28,951 bases of DNA from Brevibacterium sp. UMB1308A (GCF_030230605.1 NZ_JASPDO010000028.1:1-28951); one strand, 5' to 3'. Positions 14,097-23,087 are shown, numbered from the stretch's first letter. Program-made: numbers and translations. Notes: generated by a model not told the origin, from the sequence alone.

Positions 14097-15019
14097 TATT
14101 CCTCGATGAGGTTGTTAGCGATAAGAAATTGACGTGCGACTTGAGACGGGTCGAGCCGATTAATTGCTACGGCACCGTTGAGAGCCTGAATTGCTTCCGT
14201 GGTCAGGAGTGCGTGTATTGAGTTGAGAGTGTCAGTCACCTCAGGACCAACGCGGTCTGCGATATCGTTCCGAAGAACCGGAACGACATTTTGGAAACCG
14301 AAAATGTTGAGAGTGTCTTCGAGAACAACAAAGTTAGACCGCAGAAGTTGCGGGTCCGTTGTGAACACGTCAGCAGCTTGGACGTCACCGTTTTCTAAAG
14401 CGGCGTAGTTCAAACCGATTGAAAGGGTCTTGAGCTTCATCTCGTCGAGCTTGTAGAACTCAACGATCCCTTCGTACCCGTTTTGTCCTGTGACGTTGTC
14501 TGGGTATGTGGTGTAGGTAAATGGCCCGACTTTATGAAGGTCTTCCATTGTTTTGAGGCCATGCTTTTGGGCGAAGTCTTTTGTGACCGCTACTGCGTTT
14601 TTGTTCTCAAACGGAGTTGCATTGAGGATGGTCACGCCACGCGAAGCTTCATACTCCTTGGCCTCTTGAAATGTCTCTTCAGCTGTTTCTTGTAGCTTGT
14701 CTTCACCGGCTAAGGACTGGAGGATAACTCCGGTGTATTCGGGGTAAATGTCGACTTGGCCGCTCATCATTGCGGTGTCAATGATGTTTGTTGATCCCAC
14801 ATTGGTTTTCAGATCAATCTCGTAACCGAGCTCTCGCAGTGCTTGGGCGTACATCTCGCCCATAATCCAACTTTCTGCGAACCCCTTCGAACCTACAGTA
14901 ATCCTGCCAGCCGATTTCGCTTCTTGAGTCGCACCTGATGGCGAACAACCAGTCAGAGCAAGAGAACTGCCAGCGCCGACTAGGAGGGCGTTACGTAAGA
15001 ATTTTCTCCGCGAAGTCAC
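14096..15019 (-). CDS. ABC transporter substrate-binding lipoprotein (OpuCC/OsmF-like)
   Basis: The protein has 307 residues. The N-terminus has a twin-arginine-like motif SRRKFL (residues 3-8) followed by a hydrophobic stretch and a lipobox LTGC with Cys25, so it is likely exported folded and lipid-anchored on the outer face of the membrane. The core GSKGFAESWIMGEMYAQAL, NVGSTNIIDTAMMSGQVDIYPEYTG is characteristic of type II quaternary-amine binding proteins (OpuCC, ProX-like, OsmF). Ligands in this family are betaine, choline, carnitine and similar compounds; the actual ligand here is open. The start is GTG at 15019, 11 bases after the stop of the CocE-like gene. Confidence 0.9.
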   Translation of the reverse strand: MTSRRKFLRNALLVGAGSSLALTGCSPSGATQEAKSAGRITVGSKGFAESWIMGEMYAQALRELGYEIDLKTNVGSTNIIDTAMMSGQVDIYPEYTGVILQSLAGEDKLQETAEETFQEAKEYEASRGVTILNATPFENKNAVAVTKDFAQKHGLKTMEDLHKVGPFTYTTYPDNVTGQNGYEGIVEFYKLDEMKLKTLSIGLNYAALENGDVQAADVFTTDPQLLRSNFVVLEDTLNIFGFQNVVPVLRNDIADRVGPEVTDTLNSIHALLTTEAIQALNGAVAINRLDPSQVARQFLIANNLIEE

Positions 15020-15030
15020 GTCAGTATCTT

Positions 15031-17184
15031 TCAGTTTAGATCGCGCGGAATTTCCGCTTGGGTTTCACGTGTGCGGAAAGGTTTTCCGCCGTCAAAAGCT
15101 TCAAGGCGGTTGGAAACAAGGAAGCGTGTTTCGTCACCGTTCATTCGACTTTCAGTTCGAATTTCAACATCCCACGCGTTTGGTTCAGCGCTACCGTCAA
15201 GATTGTTACTTGGTGGTTCCAGTCCATCGCGTCGGTATTTTACGATTCGGGTACACACTGCTTCCGCACTTGTGGCATCGTTTGGGTTCCGTGTGTACTT
15301 ATCGCATTCGTAGGTGTAGTAGTACAGCCTGTTTGACGTATCGAACTGCCAGTCTTCAGTGATGATGCGGACTGTCGTTTCGCCTGAAACCATGTCCACG
15401 TCAAGCAACCGTTTCATGGGGGCGCCACCAAGTTCGATAGGACTGTGCAGTGTGGCAGGTGGTTCCCGAAACTCAGGTTGGGACCATTCGTCAGGTTGAT
15501 CACCAGGCTGCACTGTCTTTGGTGCACGCACTGGGAGCTCAAGCGATGCGTGTTCGACAGTAATGGTGGTTTCCTGCGGTGAAGGCCAAAGTAACGGCCA
15601 GCACGAAGCTGAAACTGCCATGCGAATCTTGTGCCCGCGCTTAAAGCGGTGCGCCGTGGCGAGGAGCAGGAATGTAGCTTTCACTGTTTCACCCGGCACC
15701 ACGGGTGACGGTGATTCGTGTGAGTCACGGTGAGTGAGATTAAACAAGCCCATGGTTATCAAGTGGGAGCTGCCATCTGGTGCGACGTCGCATAGCCTCA
15801 CTGCAACAACACCAGTTTCATGGCTTGATTGTGCGTGAAGGTTGACTTGTGGGGTACCAACGATTTCGACGTCTGATTCGGCAACCTCCCATTCAACGAC
15901 GAACGACTGTTCGTCATCTGTTCGCTGATCAACAGGTTGCCCGGCAGCAGGACCAAACTGAAGCCAGCTTCCTGCTGTGGTGCCGATCGGTGCAGTTGAA
16001 AGTTGCGCACGCTGGCCATTGCAGCTTCCTTGTTTCTCAGTGAACTGTGTCGGTGTGACGTTCGGCGAGGGCCAGTGCTGTTCAGCGACCCAACGACCGG
16101 GACGGTACTCGATGTCGGTACCTACAGGTGCAGAGTCAGGTATGTAAGCACGCAATTGCGGTTGGGTATCGACGCCGTTGTCCACATCACTCATCCAGTG
16201 GTCCCACCAGCGAACACATTCTGCGATGAAGTCAATGGCAGGTCCAGGAACGCCTTGATGTGGGTAGTTATGTGCCCAAGGCCCCAGGAGAGCGTGCACT
16301 GTGCATGAGGCTGTTTCCATCAGCCGGAAGAGGGTAGTCCGGTACTCATCGAGTAAGCCACCAACTGCAAGCACTGGCACTTGAATGGCCTGCGGATCTT
16401 CACACACAGATGCGTGTTTCCAGTAGGAATCGCGACGTTGGTGACTGAGCCAATCCTCTATATTGACAGGTGCATCGTCGATACGTTTGGCCCAGTCTTC
16501 GCGCCAGCCTTCACCAACCACGTCTGGGTCTTGTGGGCGCGCGTTGTAAGCCCACATTGTTGACGCCCAGGACAGCATTTGGTCTGCAACGATCGCTCCA
16601 CCGTTGTAGTGCACGTCATCGGCGTACCTGTCATCTGTTGAGCAAACACTAATGACGGCGGCGAGCTCTGGTGGCCGCAAGGCAGCGAGTTGAAGACCAT
16701 TGAAACCGCCCCATGACTTACCAATGATCCCAACTTTGCCGTTGCACCAGGGTTGCTCACCGATCCAGCGCAAAACCTCCAGCCCATCTGACAGTTCGGT
16801 CTCTGAGTACTCGTCCGTCATTAAACCTGTTGAATCACCACACCCGCGCAGGTCGACGCGAATGCTCACGTAGCCGGCTCGAGCGAACTCAGGGTGAATG
16901 GTTAGGTCCCGTGCGGCTGTCATGTCGTTTTTGCGGTATGGAATGTATTCCAAAACAGCGGGAACTGGCTCGTCGTGGCAGTTCTCGGGCATCCACATAC
17001 GTGCCGAAAGTTCCGTTCCGTCACTCAACGGAATTCGCGTGTGTGGGACAGTTTTAACAGTTGCGGGGTTGGAGCGGTATCGACCTGAAGAAAAACCATT
17101 CACCTTGTCAGCAGACGAGGTTTGGTTCGTGACGTTTGAGTTTTGCGCATCATTAAAAATACCTGGCCCCGCATAATCAGTCAT
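15031..17184 (-). CDS. CocE/NonD family hydrolase (X-Pro dipeptidyl-peptidase S15 type)
   Basis: The protein has 717 residues. The alpha/beta-hydrolase catalytic triad can be seen: nucleophile Ser157 in GKSWGG (usually GGSYGG), Asp279 in VGGLLDEYRTT and His305 in GPWAHNYP. The oxyanion tyrosine region is LEYIPYRKND (79-88), and a C-terminal jelly-roll domain starts near residue 380. Relatives include cocaine esterase, alpha-amino-acid ester hydrolases and glutaryl-7-ACA acylases, which cut esters or amides of small acids. There is no signal peptide, so it acts in the cytoplasm. It is the first gene of a unit with a quaternary-amine type ABC importer (11 bases to the next gene), suggesting it hydrolyses the imported compound. 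At 717 residues it is longer than typical bacterial CocE (about 570). Confidence 0.88.
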   Translation of the reverse strand: MTDYAGPGIFNDAQNSNVTNQTSSADKVNGFSSGRYRSNPATVKTVPHTRIPLSDGTELSARMWMPENCHDEPVPAVLEYIPYRKNDMTAARDLTIHPEFARAGYVSIRVDLRGCGDSTGLMTDEYSETELSDGLEVLRWIGEQPWCNGKVGIIGKSWGGFNGLQLAALRPPELAAVISVCSTDDRYADDVHYNGGAIVADQMLSWASTMWAYNARPQDPDVVGEGWREDWAKRIDDAPVNIEDWLSHQRRDSYWKHASVCEDPQAIQVPVLAVGGLLDEYRTTLFRLMETASCTVHALLGPWAHNYPHQGVPGPAIDFIAECVRWWDHWMSDVDNGVDTQPQLRAYIPDSAPVGTDIEYRPGRWVAEQHWPSPNVTPTQFTEKQGSCNGQRAQLSTAPIGTTAGSWLQFGPAAGQPVDQRTDDEQSFVVEWEVAESDVEIVGTPQVNLHAQSSHETGVVAVRLCDVAPDGSSHLITMGLFNLTHRDSHESPSPVVPGETVKATFLLLATAHRFKRGHKIRMAVSASCWPLLWPSPQETTITVEHASLELPVRAPKTVQPGDQPDEWSQPEFREPPATLHSPIELGGAPMKRLLDVDMVSGETTVRIITEDWQFDTSNRLYYYTYECDKYTRNPNDATSAEAVCTRIVKYRRDGLEPPSNNLDGSAEPNAWDVEIRTESRMNGDETRFLVSNRLEAFDGGKPFRTRETQAEIPRDLN

Positions 17185-17196
17185 GAAATCAACCTA
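17185..17196 (-). promoter_or_regulatory. Putative leaderless -10 element of the CocE-ABC operon
   Basis: On the minus strand TAGGTT (17196-17191) ends six bases before the ATG at 17184 and fits TANNNT. The same bases could act as a weak ribosome-binding site (TTAGG) if the transcript starts further upstream. No good -35 was found, as expected if an activator or repressor governs this promoter. Confidence 0.4.
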
Positions 17197-17242
17197 ACAC
17201 GGAAGACGGTGGCCATTTATTCGGCTTTGGGAGAGTTAGGTT
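17191..17242. promoter_or_regulatory. Inverted repeat AACCTAAC/GTTAGGTT before the CocE gene
   Basis: AACCTAAC (17191-17198) and GTTAGGTT (17235-17242) are perfect eight-base complements with 36 bases between. One arm overlaps the putative -10 or Shine-Dalgarno bases of the CocE gene. It may be a paired operator (looping or cooperative binding, for example by the IclR protein) or an RNA stem that hides the ribosome-binding site. The rest of the 330-base divergent spacer shows no other convincing signal besides the IclR gene promoter. Confidence 0.45.
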
Positions 17243-17478
17243 TTAAACATGAATAGTTTCTACCCCGGGTGATTCGGCACGATACAAAAAGTCCAGATCT
17301 CTGAGGGCAGGAGTTCTCGGCTATAACCGCACCATGCATCTCAAAACTGCTTGCTCTAAGTCGAACTCGCAGCGTGACACCAGCGACGGACGACCCTTCT
17401 TCACACGCCTCGAGAAAACGCGCAATAACCACATCCTTTTACAGCTTCATCAGACAGTCTCACTCAATGGAACTCTGA

Positions 17479-17514
17479 TTGACACATATTTCTCACTGCC
17501 TTTACTGTTTACAC
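17479..17514 (+). promoter_or_regulatory. IclR-gene promoter, leaderless
   Basis: A consensus -35, TTGACA at 17479-17484, is followed by an 18-base spacer and TACTGT at 17503-17508. The -10 ends six bases before the ATG at 17515, so the transcript should start at the initiation codon. This is the best promoter match in the window. Confidence 0.75.
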
Positions 17515-18366
17515 ATGGCAAAGGCGCCCAAACTAGAAAATGGTTCCACTGACCGGAACTTGAACTCCCAAGACACGACTCTCCCGACACAACCTCGCGA
17601 GAGCGTTCTCGAACGCGCCAAGACAGTGATCGATGCTGTGGCCGTTGCACTGCAACAAGGGCAGTCAGAAGCGTCGTTCAACTACATCGTCACGCGAACG
17701 CACTTACCCAAGTCGACTGTTCACCGCATACTGCTAAACCTTATTGACGTTGGTTACATTGAAAGGTGCAGTGGTGGTGGCTACACGCTCGGGCCCGGCA
17801 TCATGCAGCTGGCCACACTTTCACACCTGCGCTCTTCTTTCACAGCAAGCGCGCATGATGCGCTCAACAGACTTGCCACTATTTCGGGCGAGACAGGATT
17901 TCTAACAATCCGCCGAGGCACTATTGCGGAATGTGTGATGAGAGTCGAAGGCACCGGCCCGATAAGGAACACTGTGCTGCATGCGGGCGACAGACATCCA
18001 TTGGGAATAGGTGCTGGCTCCCTGGCAATCTTAGCGAGCTTGCCAACCGACGAGGCAAACGCAGTAAGGCGGACCAACCTCGAAGTTTTCGGAGCTCAAT
18101 CCACGATCGGCGAGCTAGAACGCAATGGACAACTAGCCAAGGCGATTAAACAAAGTCGCACCGACGGATTCTCAATCAACCCCGGAATGCTGTTGCCAGA
18201 ATCGTGGGCTATCGGCGTGGCAGTTACAAACGATTCAGGAAGAGCTCACTTCGCACTTTCACTCGCAACTATCGAGCAACGTCTTTCTCGCGCTCGACAA
18301 GTTGAGTTAAACAAACTTCTGCGTGCTGAAGCGGCCCGGCTTAAACCTCACATTCAACATTTTTAA
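17515..18366 (+). CDS. IclR-family transcriptional regulator
   Basis: The protein has 283 residues. A polar N-terminal tail of about 25 residues precedes the winged helix-turn-helix (about 30-95; SFNYIVTRTHLPKSTVHRILLNLIDVGYIERC, then wing GGGYTLGPGIMQLA). The C-terminal IclR effector domain follows (LRSSFTASAHDALNRLATISGETGFLTIRR..., ending in ALSLATIEQRLS). Such regulators control catabolic operons and are relieved or activated by a small metabolite. The ATG is fixed by the promoter; the frame extends upstream to 17479 only through the promoter itself. It heads the plus-strand catabolic unit (21 bases to the thiolase gene) and faces the CocE-ABC unit, so it is the natural regulator of both. 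Confidence 0.92.
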   Translation: MAKAPKLENGSTDRNLNSQDTTLPTQPRESVLERAKTVIDAVAVALQQGQSEASFNYIVTRTHLPKSTVHRILLNLIDVGYIERCSGGGYTLGPGIMQLATLSHLRSSFTASAHDALNRLATISGETGFLTIRRGTIAECVMRVEGTGPIRNTVLHAGDRHPLGIGAGSLAILASLPTDEANAVRRTNLEVFGAQSTIGELERNGQLAKAIKQSRTDGFSINPGMLLPESWAIGVAVTNDSGRAHFALSLATIEQRLSRARQVELNKLLRAEAARLKPHIQHF

Positions 18367-18387
18367 CCTCAAGAAAAGAGAAAAACC

Positions 18388-19536
18388 ATGACAAAAGAAC
18401 CACAAATTATCGGTTGGGCACATTCGAAATTTGGTAAATCGGATGCGCCTATCACCGAACTAGTTCGTGACGTAAGCGTACGAGCACTTGAAGACGCCGG
18501 GATGGAAACATCGCAAATAGACGCTGTACATGTTGGCGTTTTTAATAACGGGCTTTCATCACAAGGCTTCGAGGGCACTCTTCCGGGACTCGTCATTCCA
18601 GAACTTGCGTTCAAGCCGTTTTTCCGACACGAAAGCGCATGTGCAACCGGTTCCGCCGCTGTCTATGCCGCGTATGATTCGGTCGCATCTGGACGTTTTG
18701 ACTCCGTACTCGTCGTCGGTGCAGAAAAAATGACGCACGCAGACGGAGCAACTCTCAACAACGTCTTGTTGTCAGCAAGCTACCGGCCTGAAGAAGAAGG
18801 GTACGGTTCCTTCGCAGGTGTGTTTGGACATATCGCCTCGATTTATGCAGAGCAGTATGGCGACCCTCTCGAAACATTGGCTCAGATTGCTGCTAAAAAC
18901 CATCACAACGGAGCGGCAAATCCGCTTGCCCACATGCAAAAAGACCTCGGCTTTGATTTTTGTAACACGGTATCGGACAAGAATCCCGAGGTTGCTTCTC
19001 CACTACGCCGAACGGACTGCTCCCTCGTATCTGATGGAGCTGCTGCACTTGTTATTTCGCGTACCTCCAACGGCCGCGTCCGCTTCCGTGGCATGGGTCA
19101 TGCAAGTGACTCTCTTCCTTTGTCTAAACGGAACCCACTTGAATTTAGAGGCGCAAAGCATGCCATGAATCAAGCACTTGAAGCGGCCGGAATGAACCTC
19201 ACAGACGCTGACCTACTTGAAACGCACGATTGCTTCACGATTGCTGAGCTCCTCCAATACGAAGCGTTCGGGTTGGCACAACCAGGGCAAGGCCGCACTG
19301 CAATCGAATCCGGTCTTGTCTCAGTTAACGGTGACTTCCCTGTGAATGCGTCTGGAGGATTGAAAGCAAAAGGCCACCCAATCGGTGCGACCGGTGTCTC
19401 TATGCATGTCACGGCATGTATGCAGGTTACCAATTCGTTCCCCGGTTACCAGGTCAAAGATGCGACCACAGCAGCCGTCTTCAACATGGGTGGTGCTGCT
19501 GTTTCCAATTTCGCGTCAATAGTTGAAAGGGTCTGA
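18388..19536 (+). CDS. SCP2-type thiolase / acetyl-CoA acetyltransferase-like
   Basis: The protein has 382 residues. The active-site cysteine is Cys85 in HESACATGSAA, the conserved histidine is His280 in ETHDCFTIAE, and the C-terminal motif is GGLKAKGHPIGATG with His330. This arrangement (HDCF instead of NEAF) is that of SCP2/SCPx-like thiolases rather than classical FadA. Likely role: thiolytic cleavage of a 3-oxoacyl-CoA at the end of a degradation route. Start ATG follows AAAGAGAAAAACC. It is separated by 21 bases from the IclR gene and one base from the synthetase gene. Confidence 0.9.
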   Translation: MTKEPQIIGWAHSKFGKSDAPITELVRDVSVRALEDAGMETSQIDAVHVGVFNNGLSSQGFEGTLPGLVIPELAFKPFFRHESACATGSAAVYAAYDSVASGRFDSVLVVGAEKMTHADGATLNNVLLSASYRPEEEGYGSFAGVFGHIASIYAEQYGDPLETLAQIAAKNHHNGAANPLAHMQKDLGFDFCNTVSDKNPEVASPLRRTDCSLVSDGAAALVISRTSNGRVRFRGMGHASDSLPLSKRNPLEFRGAKHAMNQALEAAGMNLTDADLLETHDCFTIAELLQYEAFGLAQPGQGRTAIESGLVSVNGDFPVNASGGLKAKGHPIGATGVSMHVTACMQVTNSFPGYQVKDATTAAVFNMGGAAVSNFASIVERV

Positions 19537-19537
19537 T

Positions 19538-21199
19538 GTGACTACAATGTGGAATCTTTCACCCATTTCCAATTCTTCTCCAGCGCGAGATTTCTCTCCC
19601 ATTCCTCGTAGGGGAGTAAACGTTGCCGAGTTCCTCGTGCAAACAGCATCGCGACTACCGTCACACCCCGCAGTAATCGATGACAAAAGCAACACCACAT
19701 GGACGTGGCAAGAGCTACTCGAAAAGGTTCAGTTTGCGGCAGAGGCACTGAAATCTAAAGGTGTACAGCGTCGTGACACCGTGATGTTGCTTTCGACAAA
19801 CACCGCCCACATGATTCAGTACTTCTGGGGAATTATTTGGGCGGGAGGTGTTGTTGCACCACCTAATGCAAAAATGTCATACCGCGAAATAGAGGATCTA
19901 ACACGCCGAACGGCACCTCGAGTTATTGTTGCCCACCCTGACTTCCGTGAAACGGTTGAGCGACTAGTAGACAACAAACTCGTAACCACAGTCATTTGGC
20001 TGGGCGAGGGTTCCAACGACGGCGCCCAACAAAACACCAACAAAGAGCTAACACCCTCCGCTCCCGAAGGTGTGATGGGCGATGACCCAATGTGGTATTT
20101 CTTTACTTCCGGATCTACTGGGGCTCCAAAAATGGCCGTATTTACGCACGCCCACGCCGGATCCGTTTTAATGAATCACTACTGCGACCTCTTCCCCACA
20201 GAGGACCACAACGGGCGCTCACTTATCATCGCGCCGTTGTCACACGGAGCGGGCATACATATGCTCGCGCAGGTTTTCACTGGAGCAGCTTCCGTAATCT
20301 ATCCCGGAGACAGCCTCGACGGAGAGTTGGTATGGGAATGTATTGACAAGTATCGAATAACTAATGCGTTCACGGTTCCAACAATCCTGAATAAGATCGC
20401 TCGGGCGTACCCTGAATCCCGAGGTCCTAGTGATCACAGCATGAGGTATGTGATCTATGCAGGGGCGCCGATGCTAGCTCACGATCAGCAACATGCGCTT
20501 AACCGTTTGGGTAAATGCCTGGTCCAATACTTTGGGCTAGGAGAGGTAACTGGTTCGATCACTGCTCTTCGTCCTGAAGAACACGGAGTAATTCCTGAGG
20601 ACGCTGCCGGTATCGGGACTTGTGGCCGCCCCCGCACTTCCATACAGATTTCCATCCAGTCCGACGACGGTGATCGATTAGCTCCCTATGAACACGGGGA
20701 GGTTTGCGTTGCCGGACCAACCGTTTGTGCTGGTTACCTAAACGATGACAAGGCAAATGCAGAAGCGTTTAAAGACGGTTGGTTTCACACGGGAGACATT
20801 GGCTACGTTGATGAGCGCGGCTATCTATTTCTTACTGGACGCAAGTCGGACATGTACATTTCTGGCGGTTCGAACGTCTACCCCCGTGAAATCGAAGAAC
20901 TACTCACAGCACATCCTTCAGTTTCCAACAGCGCTGTTATTGGAATCCCGGACGAAAAGTGGGGCGAGAAAGGGGTGGCGGTCATAGAAACCGACCGCGT
21001 TGGTGACCTTAACGAACTTGAGCATGAACTCCGCGCCTATCTCAAGGCAAATCTTGCCGCGTACAAAGTTCCTAAGGTCTTCAAACCTACAGTGCAATTA
21101 CCTCTGACAGCCTATGGAAAGGTCGCACGCAAAGAGCTCAAACAAGCTTTAACCGAAGACATCGACATCGATGTCGCGACTGTTCAAGTTGGGAAGTAA
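19538..21199 (+). CDS. Acyl-CoA synthetase (AMP-dependent ligase)
   Basis: The protein has 553 residues and belongs to the ANL superfamily. The P-loop is FFTSGSTGAPK (about residue 187), followed by APLSHGAG, the adenine motif YFGLGEVTG (the usual YGxTE position has Gly-Leu-Gly-Glu), the hinge region GWFHTGDIGYVDERGYLFLTGRKSDMYISGG and the catalytic lysine in TAYGKVARKEL. It activates a carboxylate to its acyl-CoA at the cost of ATP. The GTG at 19538 is chosen as start because AAAGGG lies seven bases upstream; the upstream TTG at 19523 in the same frame lacks this. It begins one base after the thiolase stop. The substrate is unknown; the acid probably comes through the TRAP transporter encoded downstream. 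Confidence 0.9.
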   Translation: MTTMWNLSPISNSSPARDFSPIPRRGVNVAEFLVQTASRLPSHPAVIDDKSNTTWTWQELLEKVQFAAEALKSKGVQRRDTVMLLSTNTAHMIQYFWGIIWAGGVVAPPNAKMSYREIEDLTRRTAPRVIVAHPDFRETVERLVDNKLVTTVIWLGEGSNDGAQQNTNKELTPSAPEGVMGDDPMWYFFTSGSTGAPKMAVFTHAHAGSVLMNHYCDLFPTEDHNGRSLIIAPLSHGAGIHMLAQVFTGAASVIYPGDSLDGELVWECIDKYRITNAFTVPTILNKIARAYPESRGPSDHSMRYVIYAGAPMLAHDQQHALNRLGKCLVQYFGLGEVTGSITALRPEEHGVIPEDAAGIGTCGRPRTSIQISIQSDDGDRLAPYEHGEVCVAGPTVCAGYLNDDKANAEAFKDGWFHTGDIGYVDERGYLFLTGRKSDMYISGGSNVYPREIEELLTAHPSVSNSAVIGIPDEKWGEKGVAVIETDRVGDLNELEHELRAYLKANLAAYKVPKVFKPTVQLPLTAYGKVARKELKQALTEDIDIDVATVQVGK

Positions 21200-21203
21200 C
21201 AAA

Positions 21204-22001
21204 ATGCGCACAGATCTCACACACCAAACAATCTTTGCAGTCGGTTGCGGTACACCGGACGGCGAAATCAATAACGGGCTAGCTGCCGCGTTAGCCTTTG
21301 GCGAGAACGGCGCCCGGGTATTCATAGTGGACCGCGATAAAGATGCCTTGGCACTTGCATCCGGGCGACTAGCCGAACAGAATATCACCCACGCTACGGC
21401 ATTAGCCGACGTAACTGACGAAGATTCTATCGCCAAGGCACTCAACGAGTGCAGGTCACATTTTGAAGACCCTTCCGTGCTCTACTACAACGTCGGGATC
21501 GTCAAAGATGGCGGACCCACCGAGATCACGACCGATGACTTCATATCCGCCTTGAAAATTAATGTGGCCGGGGCGTTCACCACGATTAGGCTCGTACTAC
21601 CGGCGATGATTAAAGCGAAATACGGGCGGATTATCACTGTCTCGTCAGTCGGCGGAATACGTTCAGTGGGCTACAACTATCCGGCATACTCCTCATCCAA
21701 AGCAGCGCTAATTGAGCTGACAAAAAGCGTAGGAATCGCATACGCAAAGGAAGGAATTAGGGCTAACACAATCGCCCCAGGTTTCATTGCGTCGCCGCTA
21801 GTTGCTAAATCACTTTCGAGCAATTACTCCACGAACGCGGACATGCTCAAGCGACGAAACGCGGCTTCCCCTACCGGAGAAATGGGACGTCCAGAAGATA
21901 TCGCCAGCGCAGCAGTGTTCCTTGCATCTAAAGCTGCAGATTACATCAATGCAGCACTAATTCCCGTAGACGGCGGTCTCATTCACACCACCCCAAACTA
22001 G
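21204..22001 (+). CDS. Short-chain dehydrogenase/reductase (variant glycine motif)
   Basis: The protein has 265 residues. Instead of TGxxxGIG the cofactor motif is VGCGTPDGEINNGLAAALA (residues 13-31), matching the actinobacterial SDR subgroup with a longer GxGxxxGxxNG loop. An acidic residue after the second strand (FIVDRD) suggests NAD rather than NADP. YYNVGI replaces NNAG, the catalytic Ser is in VSSVGG and the Tyr-Lys pair in YSSSK. Its likely role is oxidation of a hydroxyl group on the CoA-bound or free substrate. The ATG at 21204 is four bases after the synthetase stop with GGGAAG upstream; the frame extends to a TTG at 21171 inside the synthetase gene. Confidence 0.9.
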   Translation: MRTDLTHQTIFAVGCGTPDGEINNGLAAALAFGENGARVFIVDRDKDALALASGRLAEQNITHATALADVTDEDSIAKALNECRSHFEDPSVLYYNVGIVKDGGPTEITTDDFISALKINVAGAFTTIRLVLPAMIKAKYGRIITVSSVGGIRSVGYNYPAYSSSKAALIELTKSVGIAYAKEGIRANTIAPGFIASPLVAKSLSSNYSTNADMLKRRNAASPTGEMGRPEDIASAAVFLASKAADYINAALIPVDGGLIHTTPN

Positions 22002-22043
22002 AGCAACACCCAACGCCTGTGTGTGAACAAAGGAGTTCAAGCA

Positions 22044-23087
22044 ATGATTCAAGCAGGTATAACCAACGTCAAGAAAATCTTAGCGACAGCTTTGATAGTT
22101 GCATTTGCAACAGTCATGACTGGTTGTGGAACCAACTTCGGCACCACTGAGGACGGTAAGCAGAAATATCGCTGGAAATTCACCGTCACTGCTGGAGCCA
22201 ATTCGACCTGGTACACGGCTGCACAGCTGTTTGGCGAGGAGCTAGATAAACAATCGAACGGCCGGATGAAGCTACAGATCTTCACCGGCGAGCGCCTCTC
22301 TGCAGGTGAACCTGTAGCTGGAGTCGAGCAGCTGATGGATGGTGCGAAAGATTTCAGCTACAACTCTCCAATTATTTATGCAGGAATCAACCCTAAGTTC
22401 GGCGCCGTTGTCATGCCTTTCCGCTTCACATCCGTTGAAGAAGGACACGAGGCTTTGCAGGGAAGTGGTGGCGAAGCGTACCGAAAGCTCTTAGCAGAGA
22501 ACGGTGTGGAGCTTCTCGGTTTTGGTGAGTCCGGGATGCGACAAGTCACAAACAGCAAGAGACCTATTAAAACGCCAGCCGATATGAAGGGGCTCAAGCT
22601 CCGGATACCGGGATTCGGACTTTACACGGACTTCTATCGCACAGTGGGGGCCAACCCCACCACCATGCCATTTTCAGAGGTCTTCACCGCAATTCAACAA
22701 GGTGCGATTGATGGACAAGAAAACCCTGTGGATGTCATTTATTCCGCCGATTTGCAGGCCGTTCAACCATATTTGTCAATCTGGAACTACTCATACGATC
22801 CACTAATTTTAGGGATGAATAAAGACCTCTATGAGAGCCTCAGCGATGAAGATAAGCAAATAGTGCGAACTGCTGCTCAAAAGGCGAATACCTTCCAGAT
22901 CAACGAAAACCGCAAACAAGAGTCCATAAAACTTCAAGAGATGGAAGAGTCCGGAATACAAGCGTACGAAATGACGGACGATGAAGTCGAACAGTTTCGT
23001 GCGTCGCTTGCACCGTTATACGACAAATATCGAGATATATACGGCGACGAGCTATCAAAAGAATTCATTCCTGAAGGAGAGAAATGA
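22044..23087 (+). CDS. dctP: TRAP transporter substrate-binding lipoprotein (DctP family)
   Basis: The protein has 347 residues. A signal sequence with lipobox VMTGC (about residue 30) anchors it to the outer face of the membrane. The body contains the DctP hallmarks: LGFGESGMRQVTNSKRPIKTPADMKGLKLRIPG, with the arginine of LRIPG that normally holds the substrate carboxylate, and PFSEVFTAIQQGAIDGQENP. It delivers an organic acid to the Q and M membrane proteins. The ATG at 22044 is preceded by AAAGGAG eight bases upstream; GTG at 22023 in frame is less likely. The gene overlaps dctQ by four bases. Confidence 0.92.
   Translation: MIQAGITNVKKILATALIVAFATVMTGCGTNFGTTEDGKQKYRWKFTVTAGANSTWYTAAQLFGEELDKQSNGRMKLQIFTGERLSAGEPVAGVEQLMDGAKDFSYNSPIIYAGINPKFGAVVMPFRFTSVEEGHEALQGSGGEAYRKLLAENGVELLGFGESGMRQVTNSKRPIKTPADMKGLKLRIPGFGLYTDFYRTVGANPTTMPFSEVFTAIQQGAIDGQENPVDVIYSADLQAVQPYLSIWNYSYDPLILGMNKDLYESLSDEDKQIVRTAAQKANTFQINENRKQESIKLQEMEESGIQAYEMTDDEVEQFRASLAPLYDKYRDIYGDELSKEFIPEGEK

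Noticed and set aside
17543..17559. GTTCC-N7-GGAAC inverted repeat just inside the IclR gene, considered as an IclR operator
   Set aside because: Only five-base arms, located in coding sequence, and the only related half-site (GGAAC at 17469) is not symmetric. Too weak to call.
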